Assembly: GCA_022566265.1 (NCBI GenBank)
Contig: JADFJG010000022.1
Coordinates: 4,863-39,285, forward strand
Source of the DNA: Pseudomonadota bacterium
GTDB taxonomy: Bacteria; Pseudomonadota; Alphaproteobacteria; SMXQ01
Length of the DNA: 34,423 bases
Reading direction: 5' to 3'
Below the pieces are notes generated by a model, which worked only from the letters and a program-made list of their open reading frames with translations, searched no databases and was not told the DNA's origin. Position numbers and translations under genes: made by a program. This document shows, in pieces, positions 8,439 through 15,557 of the stretch (positions are counted from its first letter, which is position 1; each line of letters opens with the position of its first letter).

Positions 8439-10220
8439 GTGCACCCCTATCGAACCCATGACTGCGGCCAGCTTCGCACGGAGGATGTCGGCGCCGAGGT
8501 CCGCGTTTCCGGCTGGGTTCACCGCAAGCGCGACCACGGCAATCTCCTGTTCATCGATCTGCGCGACCATTACGGCCTCACCCAATGCGTCATCAGTTCC
8601 GAGAACCCGGTCTTCGAGACCGCCGAAAGCGTGCGCCTCGAAAGCGTCATCACCGTGACCGGCCCGGTGGTGGAGCGCACGCCCGACACCGTCAATCCAA
8701 AGCTTCCGACCGGCCAGGTGGAGGTTTCGATCGGCGAAATCGTGGTCCAGGCCGAGGCCGATCCGCTGCCGCTGCAGGTGAACTCCGACACCGACTACGG
8801 CGAGGAGACGCGGCTGCGCTACCGCTTCCTCGACCTCAGGCGCGACAAGATGCAGCGCAATATCGTGCTGCGCAGCCGCTTCATCGCGTCGATCCGCCGG
8901 CGCATGACGGCGGCCGGGTTCCTCGAGTTCCAGACGCCGATCCTGACCTCGAGCTCGCCCGAGGGCGCGCGCGACTATCTGGTGCCGAGCCGCAATCATC
9001 CCGGCCAGTTCTATGCCCTGCCCCAGGCGCCCCAGCAGTTCAAGCAGCTATTGATGATCGCCGGGTTCGACAAGTATTTCCAGATCGCGCCGTGTTTCCG
9101 CGACGAGGACGCCCGCGCCGACCGCTCGCCGGGCGAGTTCTATCAACTCGACCTGGAGATGTCCTTCGTCACCCAGGAAGACGTGTTCGCGGCGGTCGAA
9201 CCGGTGCTGGCGGGCGCCTTCGAGGAATTCGCCGGGGAGCGCGCCGTCACCAAGCCGCCCTTTCCGCGCATCACCTATGAACAAGCGATGACGCAATACG
9301 GCACCGATAAACCCGATCTTCGCAACCCGCTTCGCATTTCCGACGTATCGGATGTCTTCCGGGATGGGGATTTCTCCCTGTTCGCCAAGGTGGTGGCCCA
9401 GGGCGGGGTGGTGCGGGCGATTCCCGCGCCCGATACCGCCGCCAAGCCGCGCAGCTTCTTCGACAAGCTCAACGACTGGGCCCGGGACGGGGGCTGGCCG
9501 GGGCTCGGCTACATCGTCTTCGCCGATGGCAAGAGCAAGGGGCCGATCGCCAAGTTCCTCGATGGCGGGCGGATGGAGCGGCTCAAGGTGACCGCCGGCG
9601 TCGGCGACGGCGACGCCGTTTTCTTCGCCTGCGGCAAGGTCAAGGCCGCCGAACAGCTCGCCGGCGAGGCGCGCAACAAGCTGGGCGCGGATCTCGGGCT
9701 GCTCGAGCCCGACTGCTTCCGCTTCTGCTGGGTGGTCGACTATCCGATGTACGAGTTGGACGAGGAAACCGGCGAGATCGGCTTCAGCCACAACCCCTTC
9801 TCGATGCCCCAGGGCGGCCTCGAGGCGCTCAAGGACCAGGATCCATTGACCATCAAGGCCTATCAGTACGACATCGTCTGCAACGGCGTCGAACTCTCGA
9901 GCGGCGCGATCCGCAATCATCTGCCCGAGATCATGTACAAGGCCTTCGAGATCGCCGGTTACGGCAAGGAGACGCTGGAAGAGCGGTTCGGCGGGCTGCT
10001 TAGCGCGCTCAGGTTCGGCGCGCCGCCCCATGGCGGCTCGGCGCCGGGGATCGACCGCATGGTCATGCTGCTCGCCGACGAGCCCAACATCCGCGAGGTC
10101 ATCGCCTTCCCGATGAACCAGCAGGCCCAGGACCTGTTGATGCAGGCGCCGGCGGAGGTCGACGGGAGGCGCCTCAAGGAGCTCAGCATCCGGCTCGATC
10201 TGCCGAAGCCGAAGGCTTGA
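8439..10220 (+). CDS. aspS: Aspartyl-tRNA synthetase, probably non-discriminating (AspRS)
   Basis: 593 residues from the GTG at 8439, chosen because homologues begin with the anticodon-binding domain at this point ([11 protein letters not shown]), GAGAGGC lies just upstream, and the open frame back to 8358 would cover the likely promoter. Order: OB-fold anticodon-binding domain (about 1-110), class II catalytic core with motif 2 ([20 protein letters not shown]), the bacterial GAD insertion (about 300-400), [10 protein letters not shown], and motif 3 ([14 protein letters not shown]). His33 in RKRDHGN aligns with His31 of Pseudomonas aeruginosa AspRS, the residue associated with enzymes that charge both tRNA(Asp) and tRNA(Asn); E. 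coli has Leu there. The gatCAB operon at 30326 supplies the matching amidotransferase. The gene converges on the GGDEF gene. Confidence 0.96.
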   Translation: MHPYRTHDCGQLRTEDVGAEVRVSGWVHRKRDHGNLLFIDLRDHYGLTQCVISSENPVFETAESVRLESVITVTGPVVERTPDTVNPKLPTGQVEVSIGEIVVQAEADPLPLQVNSDTDYGEETRLRYRFLDLRRDKMQRNIVLRSRFIASIRRRMTAAGFLEFQTPILTSSSPEGARDYLVPSRNHPGQFYALPQAPQQFKQLLMIAGFDKYFQIAPCFRDEDARADRSPGEFYQLDLEMSFVTQEDVFAAVEPVLAGAFEEFAGERAVTKPPFPRITYEQAMTQYGTDKPDLRNPLRISDVSDVFRDGDFSLFAKVVAQGGVVRAIPAPDTAAKPRSFFDKLNDWARDGGWPGLGYIVFADGKSKGPIAKFLDGGRMERLKVTAGVGDGDAVFFACGKVKAAEQLAGEARNKLGADLGLLEPDCFRFCWVVDYPMYELDEETGEIGFSHNPFSMPQGGLEALKDQDPLTIKAYQYDIVCNGVELSSGAIRNHLPEIMYKAFEIAGYGKETLEERFGGLLSALRFGAPPHGGSAPGIDRMVMLLADEPNIREVIAFPMNQQAQDLLMQAPAEVDGRRLKELSIRLDLPKPKA

Positions 10221-10250
10221 ACGCCCCTGCCGGGAAAAGGCGCGGGCCGT

Positions 10251-10973
10251 CTATTCGGCGGCGGTGATGAAGGCGAGAGAGGATTTCTTGCGTTTGTTGC
10301 AATACATCGCCATATCGGCGCGGGCCACCAGATTGTCTTCTTCGTCATGGGGCCCGAACGGCTCGACACCGAAGCTGGCGTTGATATTGATCTGTAACTT
10401 GCCGACAGTGGCCACGGAACGGTTGAGCACGCGGTTGAGTCCGCGCGCCCGCTTGAAGCCGTCGCGCCAACTGGTCTGCACCATCAGCACCGCGAACTCG
10501 TCGCCGCCGAGCCGGGCGACGATGTCGGTCTCGCGCACATTCGCGTTGAGGACCTTGGCGGTGTGGCGCAGCACCTCGTCGCCGACGGCATGACCGTAGG
10601 TGTCGTTGATCGCCTTGAAATTGTCGAAATCGCAAACCACCAGGACGCCGAGATCGCCGTAGCGCTTGGAAGACGCCAGCGCGCGGCGAAGTTGGTCATT
10701 GAAGCCGCGGCGGTTCAGCAGCGTCGTCAGCTCGTCGATGATCGCCAGGTTCTCGAGATACTGGATGCGGGCGTCCTGATCGGCGAATCGCTGCTGGACT
10801 TCACTTGCCGCATCCAACGCCCGCGCCAGCAGGGGCCGCTCGCCCTTGGTCCGTTCGGGCTCGACGGATTCGAGCAGGCGGCCGGCCAAGGCGCCGACGT
10901 CGGCGATCAACTGGGCGTCCCGCAATGAACGGGGTCCCGATTTGCCGTTGCGTTTCGTCACTTGGCGCTTCAT
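10251..10973 (-). CDS. GGDEF-domain diguanylate cyclase
   Basis: 240 residues from the ATG at 10971-10973. A basic N terminus (MKRQVTKRNGK) and a helical region are followed by a GGDEF domain from about residue 80 (LTTLLNRRGF, DFDNFKAINDTYGHAVGDEV, ARLGGDEFAVLM). The catalytic GGDEF is intact. RETD lies exactly five residues before it, forming the RxxD inhibitory site of product-inhibited cyclases. So it should make cyclic di-GMP in the cytoplasm; no sensor domain is recognisable, only a predicted helical segment, so the input is unknown. The frame is open upstream to 11165, but a sigma-54-type promoter at 11023-11038 lies in that extension, supporting the shorter start. A GTG three codons upstream is an alternative. 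Confidence 0.9.
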   Translation of the reverse strand: MKRQVTKRNGKSGPRSLRDAQLIADVGALAGRLLESVEPERTKGERPLLARALDAASEVQQRFADQDARIQYLENLAIIDELTTLLNRRGFNDQLRRALASSKRYGDLGVLVVCDFDNFKAINDTYGHAVGDEVLRHTAKVLNANVRETDIVARLGGDEFAVLMVQTSWRDGFKRARGLNRVLNRSVATVGKLQININASFGVEPFGPHDEEDNLVARADMAMYCNKRKKSSLAFITAAE

Positions 10974-11022
10974 TGACTTCACCTTCGCCACGATGTGGGC
11001 AAAATTTCTTCGGGAAAATAAA

Positions 11023-11038
11023 CGCAAACACCGTGCCA
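11023..11038 (-). promoter_or_regulatory. Candidate sigma-54 promoter for the GGDEF gene
   Basis: On the minus strand the sequence is TGGCACGGTGTTTGCG. The -24 element TGGCACG is perfect, and the GG and GC doublets are exactly 10 bp apart as RpoN requires; only the last base of TTGCW differs. Transcription would begin about 12 nt further, near 11012, leaving a leader of roughly 40 nt before the ATG at 10973. Confidence 0.6.
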
Positions 11039-11241
11039 AAGGCGAAAAGCACAAGATATCAAGGGGTTGATGAAATCCGCTAAGGGTACGATTTGCCAAG
11101 AGGCAAGAAGTGTCATCACCCTTGCCGGGTTGGGGGGAAGGGATTGCCGCCCGTCCGCATGGCAAGGGTTGGGGGGCCGTACGATTCCCGTAGCACCCTT
11201 GACTCCGGCCTCTTTCGGGCGCCGGGTGGGGAGAGTCCCTC

Positions 11242-11271
11242 TTGTCATCCTTCTGTGTTAAGGGGTATTAG
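11242..11271 (+). promoter_or_regulatory. Candidate sigma-70-type promoter of eipB
   Basis: TTGTCA (11242-11247) and TATTAG (11266-11271) are separated by 18 bp, with about 70 bp to the eipB start. The rest of 11040-11240 contains two GGGTTGGGGGG tracts (11127 and 11166) and a CAAGGGT/ACCCTTG inverted repeat (11163-11169 with 11195-11201), to which I assign no role. Confidence 0.35.
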
Positions 11272-11347
11272 AGAGCGCCGGTGAAGGGCGGCGCGATCCG
11301 GTCTCTTAAGCTTGGGGCCCATTCTGTGATTGGCGAAAGGCGTTGTT

Positions 11348-12157
11348 ATGGTCGGCTGGCAGGGCTCAATTTCGCGGATTTCGTTGGCGGCTTTCCTGGT
11401 GTCCGCCACCTTTGGTCCGGCGGCCGGGGCCGTCGATCTGGCTCCCCACCGCGCCATCTACAGCATGAAAATGGGCAAGATCCGCGTCGGCAGCGCCATC
11501 GTCGATACGCGCGGCGCCATGTACCTGGAATGGGCGAGATCCTGCGAAGGTTGGACGCTGACCCAGAGGGTGCGGCTCCAATTGATCGACAGCGAGGGCG
11601 ACTCCGTGGACACCGATTCCAGCTTCTCGAGTTGGGAGTCGGAGAACGGACTGAGTTACCGCTTCACCGTGCGCAACCTGCGCAACGGCAAGGTGAGCGA
11701 TGATCTCGGCGGCAAGGCCACGCTCGCGGGCAAGGGCGAGGCCGGCACGGCGGTCTTCGAGCGCCCCAAGGGCAAGAAATTCGACCTGCCGAAAGGCTCG
11801 ATATTCCCGACAGAGCACGTGGTGCAGCTGATCGAGCGGGCACAGGCGGGTGAAAATCGCCTGTTTCGCGTGGTTTTCGACGGCGCCAGCCTGGACGGGC
11901 CTCTGGAGGTCAACGCCATCATCGGCTCATTGATCGAAGGCAATAAGGACGCCGAGGAAGCCTTGACCAGCCGCCCCTCCTGGAATATGCGCCTCGCCTT
12001 CTTCCCGGTGAAAGCCCTTGGTTCGGTGCCCGATTACGAGCTCGGCGTGCGCCTGTTCGACAATGGGGTGGCGGAGGATTTCGTTCTCGATTACGGCGAC
12101 TTCACCGTTCTCGCCAAGCTCGAGAAGATCGAGGCGCTGCCCCTGCCGAGTTGCTGA
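11348..12157 (+). CDS. eipB: EipB-like periplasmic envelope-integrity protein (DUF1849)
   Basis: 269 residues. An N-terminal signal peptide (about 1-28: SLAAFLVSATFGPAAGA) is followed by LAPHRAIYSM, the typical start of the mature DUF1849/EipB domain. CEGWTLTQRVRLQLID and a Ser/Trp-rich strand (SSFSSWESENG) follow, as in the family. Only two cysteines lie in the mature part, Cys66 and the final residue Cys269; this matches the conserved disulfide that staples the beta-spiral of Brucella EipB. Start is the ATG at 11348 with AAAGG seven bases upstream; the TTG at 11330 is less likely. EipB contributes to periplasmic/envelope homeostasis in Brucella; the biochemical activity is unknown. It converges on the ROK kinase gene, and a small GGCGC/GCGCC hairpin (12164-12180) lies between them. 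Confidence 0.85.
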   Translation: MVGWQGSISRISLAAFLVSATFGPAAGAVDLAPHRAIYSMKMGKIRVGSAIVDTRGAMYLEWARSCEGWTLTQRVRLQLIDSEGDSVDTDSSFSSWESENGLSYRFTVRNLRNGKVSDDLGGKATLAGKGEAGTAVFERPKGKKFDLPKGSIFPTEHVVQLIERAQAGENRLFRVVFDGASLDGPLEVNAIIGSLIEGNKDAEEALTSRPSWNMRLAFFPVKALGSVPDYELGVRLFDNGVAEDFVLDYGDFTVLAKLEKIEALPLPSC

Positions 12158-12192
12158 GCGGCCGGCGCCCGGTTCGCGCCTCTAGCCTGCCC

Positions 12193-13119
12193 TCAAGGAT
12201 CTTCGCACTCATCGGGCCACAGCCAGGCCGCCCCCCGGACGCCGCTCGAATCCCTATGGACCGGCGGCGCGAGCCGGGTCTCCACCTTATCGGAGAAGAC
12301 GAAAGGCGCCCAAAGCCCGGGCACATTGCCATACAGCCTCTCGACGTTCGACATCCCGCCGCCGAGGACGATCACCTCGGGATCGACGATGTTGATGACG
12401 CTCGCCAGCGCCCGGGCGAGCCTCTCTTCATAGCGCTCGAGTGCCGCCTCCGCTTCCGCCTCGGCCTCGGTCGCGCCGCCGGCCTCGGCCAAGGCGACGA
12501 TGCTTTCGGCCGAGGCGGCGCGCCCGGTGGCCGCCAGGTAGTCCCGCTCCAGGCCGGTGCCCGAGACGAAGGTCTCGATGCAACCCAAGTTGCCGCAATA
12601 ACACTCCGGTCCCGGCCGCTCGTCGTCCCGCGGCCACGGCAGCGGGTTGTGGCCCCATTCGCCGCCGATGGCGTTGACGCCGGTCAGCACTTTGCCGTCG
12701 ATCACGATGCCGCCGCCGCAGCCGGTGCCCAGGATGACGCCGAAGACCGCCCGCGCACCCGCTCCCGCCCCGTCGGTCGCTTCCGAGAGCGCGAAGCAGT
12801 TGGCGTCGTTGGTGAGGCGCACCGGACGTTCGAGCGCCTCGGCCAAGTCCTGGTTGAAGGGCCGGCCGATCAAACAGGTGGAATTGGCGTTCTTTATCAG
12901 ACCCGTGGCCGGCGAGATGGTGCCGGGGATGCCGAGTCCGACGCTGCACTTGTGGCCCAGTTCCCGTTCGATCTCGAGGACCAAGGCGGTGATGGCGCCG
13001 ACGGTGCCGGCGTAATCCCCTTTCGGGGTGTCGATACGCCGGCGGGCGAGTTCACGGCTGGCGGCGTCCAAGGCGATGGCCTCGATCTTGGTGCCGCCGA
13101 CATCAACACCGATGCGCAT
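12193..13119 (-). CDS. ROK family sugar kinase (fructokinase/N-acetylglucosamine kinase type)
   Basis: 308 residues. The N terminus IGVDVGGTKIEAIAL is the ATP phosphate loop of the ROK fold. LTNDANCFALSEA carries the catalytic Asp; GTGCGGGIVIDGK is the second phosphate-binding loop. GGEWGHNPLPWP together with CYCGNLGCIETFVSG forms the ROK zinc site (one His, three Cys). IVLGGGMSNV is the adenosine motif. PRDDERPGPECYCGN resembles Mak/NagK-type fructo- or N-acetylglucosamine kinases, but the substrate cannot be fixed from sequence. No DNA-binding domain is present, so it is a kinase and not a NagC/XylR-type repressor. Start is the ATG at 13117-13119, with GGAGAG about ten bases upstream. It is divergent from divK. 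Confidence 0.9.
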   Translation of the reverse strand: MRIGVDVGGTKIEAIALDAASRELARRRIDTPKGDYAGTVGAITALVLEIERELGHKCSVGLGIPGTISPATGLIKNANSTCLIGRPFNQDLAEALERPVRLTNDANCFALSEATDGAGAGARAVFGVILGTGCGGGIVIDGKVLTGVNAIGGEWGHNPLPWPRDDERPGPECYCGNLGCIETFVSGTGLERDYLAATGRAASAESIVALAEAGGATEAEAEAEAALERYEERLARALASVINIVDPEVIVLGGGMSNVERLYGNVPGLWAPFVFSDKVETRLAPPVHRDSSGVRGAAWLWPDECEDP

Positions 13120-13185
13120 CGCCCCGCGCTCTCCTAAGAAAATAAGTACCGGGATAGGGGATTTGCCCGCCGGTCGGGGGATCGG

Positions 13186-13201
13186 CTAACGGAAAATTAA
13201 C
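13186..13201. promoter_or_regulatory. Near-consensus CtrA box upstream of divK
   Basis: CTAA (13186-13189), seven bases, TTAAC (13197-13201) differs by one base from the CtrA consensus TTAA-N7-TTAAC. It lies in an AT-rich 253-bp divergent region between the ROK kinase and divK. A second TTAA pair (13292-13295 and 13306-13309) has a 10-bp spacer and fits less well. A weak promoter-like pair TTGCAT/TAAAGC (13210-13239) lies between. CtrA control of divK is known in Caulobacter; the site here is an inference. Confidence 0.4.
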
Positions 13202-13314
13202 CATGGTGGTTGCATTTATAAACGAAATCGCAATAAAGCTTACCGTAAATTGAAGAAATTGACGTGAAATGGATTGAACAGACTGATTTCCTTAACCTCT
13301 TTCAGTTAAAAACC

Positions 13315-13352
13315 ATCATGACATCCCATACGGAGATCATGCCATCCCATAC
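13315..13352. repeat. 17-bp direct repeat in the divK leader
   Basis: ATCATGACATCCCATAC (13315-13331) and ATCATGCCATCCCATAC (13336-13352) differ at one base and start 21 bp apart, two helical turns. They lie just upstream of the divK ribosome-binding site (GAGGGGG). This could be a slippage duplication or a repeated protein-binding site. Confidence 0.7.
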
Positions 13353-13372
13353 AGAAGAGAAGAGGGGGTCCG

Positions 13373-13756
13373 ATGTCGAAAAAAGTCCTTATCGTTGAAG
13401 ATAATGAACTGAACCTGAAGCTGTTCCGCGACCTTCTTGAGGCGCACGGTTACGAGACCCTGCAGACCAAGGATGGGATGGAGGTGATGCAACTCGCCCG
13501 TGATCACAAGCCCAATCTGATCCTGATGGATATCCAGTTACCGGAGGTGTCGGGCCTGGAAGTCACCAAGTGGATCAAGGAAGACGAAGAGCTGAAATCG
13601 ATTCCGGTTATCGCCGTCACCGCCTTCGCCATGAAAGGCGATGAGGAGAAGATCCGGGAAGGCGGATGCGAGGCCTATATCGCCAAGCCGATCTCGGTAA
13701 CGAACTTCATCGAAGTCATCGAAAAGGTATTGGGTATCGAAAAGGTATCGGGTTAG
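13373..13756 (+). CDS. divK: Single-domain response regulator DivK
   Basis: 127 residues, a lone receiver domain. [20 protein letters not shown] carries the acidic pair, [19 protein letters not shown] the phospho-acceptor Asp, and [29 protein letters not shown] the Thr and Lys switch residues. The match to Caulobacter DivK is close along the whole length, including [10 protein letters not shown] and GGCEAYI. DivK has no output domain; phosphorylated by DivJ and dephosphorylated by PleC, it controls CckA/DivL and thus CtrA. pleD follows after 7 bp, as in Caulobacter and relatives. The last six residues (IEKVSG) come from an 18-bp tandem duplication at the very 3' end. Confidence 0.96.
   Translation: MSKKVLIVEDNELNLKLFRDLLEAHGYETLQTKDGMEVMQLARDHKPNLILMDIQLPEVSGLEVTKWIKEDEELKSIPVIAVTAFAMKGDEEKIREGGCEAYIAKPISVTNFIEVIEKVLGIEKVSG
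13718..13753 (+). repeat. 18-bp tandem duplication at the 3' end of divK
   Basis: ATCGAAAAGGTATTGGGT (13718-13735) is followed directly by ATCGAAAAGGTATCGGGT (13736-13753), one mismatch, then the TAG stop. It encodes [12 protein letters not shown] and so lengthens DivK by six residues without a frame change. Confidence 0.88.
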
Positions 13757-13763
13757 TTGCTCA

Positions 13764-15167
13764 ATGTCCGCGAGAGTCCTTATCGTAGATGACCTTCCGA
13801 CCAACCTGAAGGTCCTGGAAGCCAAGCTGCTTGCCGAGTACTTCGATGTCCTCACCGCCAGCGGCGGACAGGAAGCCCTCGATATCGCGGTGAAAGAGTT
13901 GCCCGATATCGTGTTGCTCGACGTCATGATGCCGGAGATGGACGGGTTCGAGGCGTGCCGGCGGCTCAAGGCCGAGCCGAGGACCGCGCACATACCGGTG
14001 GTCATGGTGACCGCCTTGAGCGACATCCACGACCGGGTGACGGGACTGGAGGCGGGCGCCGATGACTTCCTCACCAAGCCGGTGGACGACATCGCCTTGC
14101 TTGCCCGCATCAAGTCCCTGGTGCGTCTGAAGATGGTCGTCGATGAGTGGCACCGGCGGGAGAAAACCTGCGATCAACTGGGTGTGCTCGACGACGACAG
14201 GCCCCTGCCCGACGAAGAGAAGACGACGGGCAAGGTACTGGTGATCGAGAAAAGCACGCTCAGGGCCAACAAGATCCGCGAGGTCCTGGAAGAGGAGAAG
14301 AACACGGTCGTCTGCGCCACCACCAGCGAGGAGGGGTTGTCGCTCGGCATGGAGGAGGAATTCGACATCATCATCGTCAGCCTGCAATTGGATGGCGCCG
14401 ACGGCCTCAGGCTTTGCTCCCAGTACCGCAGCCACGAGACCACCCGGCAGACCCCCATCCTGTTGATTTGCGAGCCCGAGGAGAAGGAAGCGCTGCTCAA
14501 GGGCTTCGAGCTCGGCGTCAACGATTATCTGATCAGGCCCATAGACAGCAACGAACTCAAGGCCCGGGCGCGGACCCAACTCAGGCGCAAGCATTTTCAC
14601 GACCGCCTGCGCGACAACTATCAGCGCAGCCTGTCGCTGGCGCTGACCGACTCACTCACCGGACTCCACAACCGCCGCTACGTGACCGCCCACCTGGAAT
14701 CGATGATTCGGCAGAATCTGGATATGGGCAAATCGCTGGCGCTTTTGATGATCGACATCGATTTTTTCAAGAAAGTCAACGACACCTATGGCCATGGGGC
14801 GGGCGACGAGGTGCTGCGCGGCGTCGCCGAAAGGATCAAGCGGAACTTCCGCGAGTTCGACCTGCCGGCGCGGATCGGTGGCGAGGAGTTCGTCGTCGTC
14901 ATGCCCGATTCCCGCCTCGATGTGGCGGTCTCCGTGGCCGAGCGGCTCAGGAGTAAGATCGCCGAGACGCCCTTCGTGGTCGCGGGCAACGCCGAAACGA
15001 TTGCCGTCACCGTCAGCATCGGCGTCGCCCTCACCAAGGCGTCAGGGGATAGCGCGGAAGACCTTATGAACCGGGCCGACGAGGCATTGTACGAGGCCAA
15101 GGGAAGCGGCCGCGATCGGGTCGTGACGGCGTCGGTGGAAGGAACCCAGCAGCTCGCCGCCGTTTGA
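13764..15167 (+). CDS. pleD: Response regulator/diguanylate cyclase PleD
   Basis: 467 residues with the PleD order REC-REC-GGDEF. The first receiver (1-120) has the phospho-acceptor in IVLLDVMMPEMDGFEACRR and the switch Lys in FLTKPVDD. The second (about 155-280) is the adaptor receiver, lacking a full acidic pocket (IIIVSLQLDGADGL). The cyclase domain (about 295-455) has DSLTGLHNRRY, DIDFFKKVNDTYGHGAGDEV and an intact GGEEF. REFD five residues before GGEEF is the RxxD inhibitory site. In Caulobacter, PleD makes c-di-GMP at the differentiating pole, driving the swarmer-to-stalked transition. It is co-transcribed with divK; no strong Shine-Dalgarno is seen before its ATG, so coupling to divK translation is likely. 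Confidence 0.96.
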   Translation: MSARVLIVDDLPTNLKVLEAKLLAEYFDVLTASGGQEALDIAVKELPDIVLLDVMMPEMDGFEACRRLKAEPRTAHIPVVMVTALSDIHDRVTGLEAGADDFLTKPVDDIALLARIKSLVRLKMVVDEWHRREKTCDQLGVLDDDRPLPDEEKTTGKVLVIEKSTLRANKIREVLEEEKNTVVCATTSEEGLSLGMEEEFDIIIVSLQLDGADGLRLCSQYRSHETTRQTPILLICEPEEKEALLKGFELGVNDYLIRPIDSNELKARARTQLRRKHFHDRLRDNYQRSLSLALTDSLTGLHNRRYVTAHLESMIRQNLDMGKSLALLMIDIDFFKKVNDTYGHGAGDEVLRGVAERIKRNFREFDLPARIGGEEFVVVMPDSRLDVAVSVAERLRSKIAETPFVVAGNAETIAVTVSIGVALTKASGDSAEDLMNRADEALYEAKGSGRDRVVTASVEGTQQLAAV

Positions 15168-15249
15168 CGGACCTCTCGTCGGGCCGGGTCAAACGATTCC
15201 ATCTGGCCCGATCGTGTTCTAAACCCAGCCGATAAAAGCCAATAAAGAA

Positions 15250-15265
15250 GCCGCCGGACGGCGGC
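15250..15265 (-). terminator. Intrinsic terminator downstream of rpmG
   Basis: A perfect GCCGCC/GGCGGC stem with a 4-base loop. Read on the minus strand it is followed by TTCTTTATT, which suits termination of rpmG. On the plus strand only GTTTG follows, so it would be a weaker stop for pleD. Confidence 0.65.
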
Positions 15266-15301
15266 GTTTGGTTAGGCTCGGGCGTTCAGGCCAGGGCGCG
15301 G

Positions 15302-15469
15302 CTATTTGATCCGCCCTTCCTTGAACAGCACGTGCTTGCGCACCACCGGGTCGTATTTGCGGAATTCGAGCTTGTCGGTGGTCGTCCGCGGGTTCTTCTT
15401 GGTGACGTAGTAATAGCCCGTGCCGGCGGAACTCACCAGTTTGATCAGGACCGTGCTGGATTTTGCCAT
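15302..15469 (-). CDS. rpmG: 50S ribosomal protein L33
   Basis: 55 residues, the usual length for L33. Reading from the ATG at 15467-15469: [20 protein letters not shown], then [20 protein letters not shown], then [15 protein letters not shown] and TAG. This is the cysteine-free (zinc-independent) form typical of proteobacteria. L33 sits near the E site of the large subunit. GAGGA precedes the ATG by about ten bases. It has its own promoter (15512-15539) and terminator (15250-15265). Confidence 0.95.
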   Translation of the reverse strand: MAKSSTVLIKLVSSAGTGYYYVTKKNPRTTTDKLEFRKYDPVVRKHVLFKEGRIK

Positions 15470-15511
15470 GGTGTCAAATCCTCGGGCCGTTATCGGCGCT
15501 TGGGCAGCGGC

Positions 15512-15539
15512 ACCATACAGTTCAGGCCGCCGCTGTCAA
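15512..15539 (-). promoter_or_regulatory. Sigma-70-type promoter of rpmG
   Basis: On the minus strand TTGACA (15539-15534), a 16-bp spacer and TATGGT (15517-15512). Transcription would start near 15505, giving a leader of about 35 nt. A perfect -35 placed in the 88-bp gap after the protease gene indicates that rpmG is transcribed on its own. Confidence 0.55.
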
Positions 15540-15557
15540 GGGTCAGCCCCGACCGGA

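Noticed and set aside
11127-11176. G-quadruplex or small RNA from the two GGGTTGGGGGG tracts
   Set aside because: The tracts do not form four regularly spaced G-runs, and I see no promoter-terminator pair around them.
13292-13309. Second CtrA box (TTAA pair) near divK
   Set aside because: The spacer is 10 bp rather than 7, so it does not fit the CtrA consensus.
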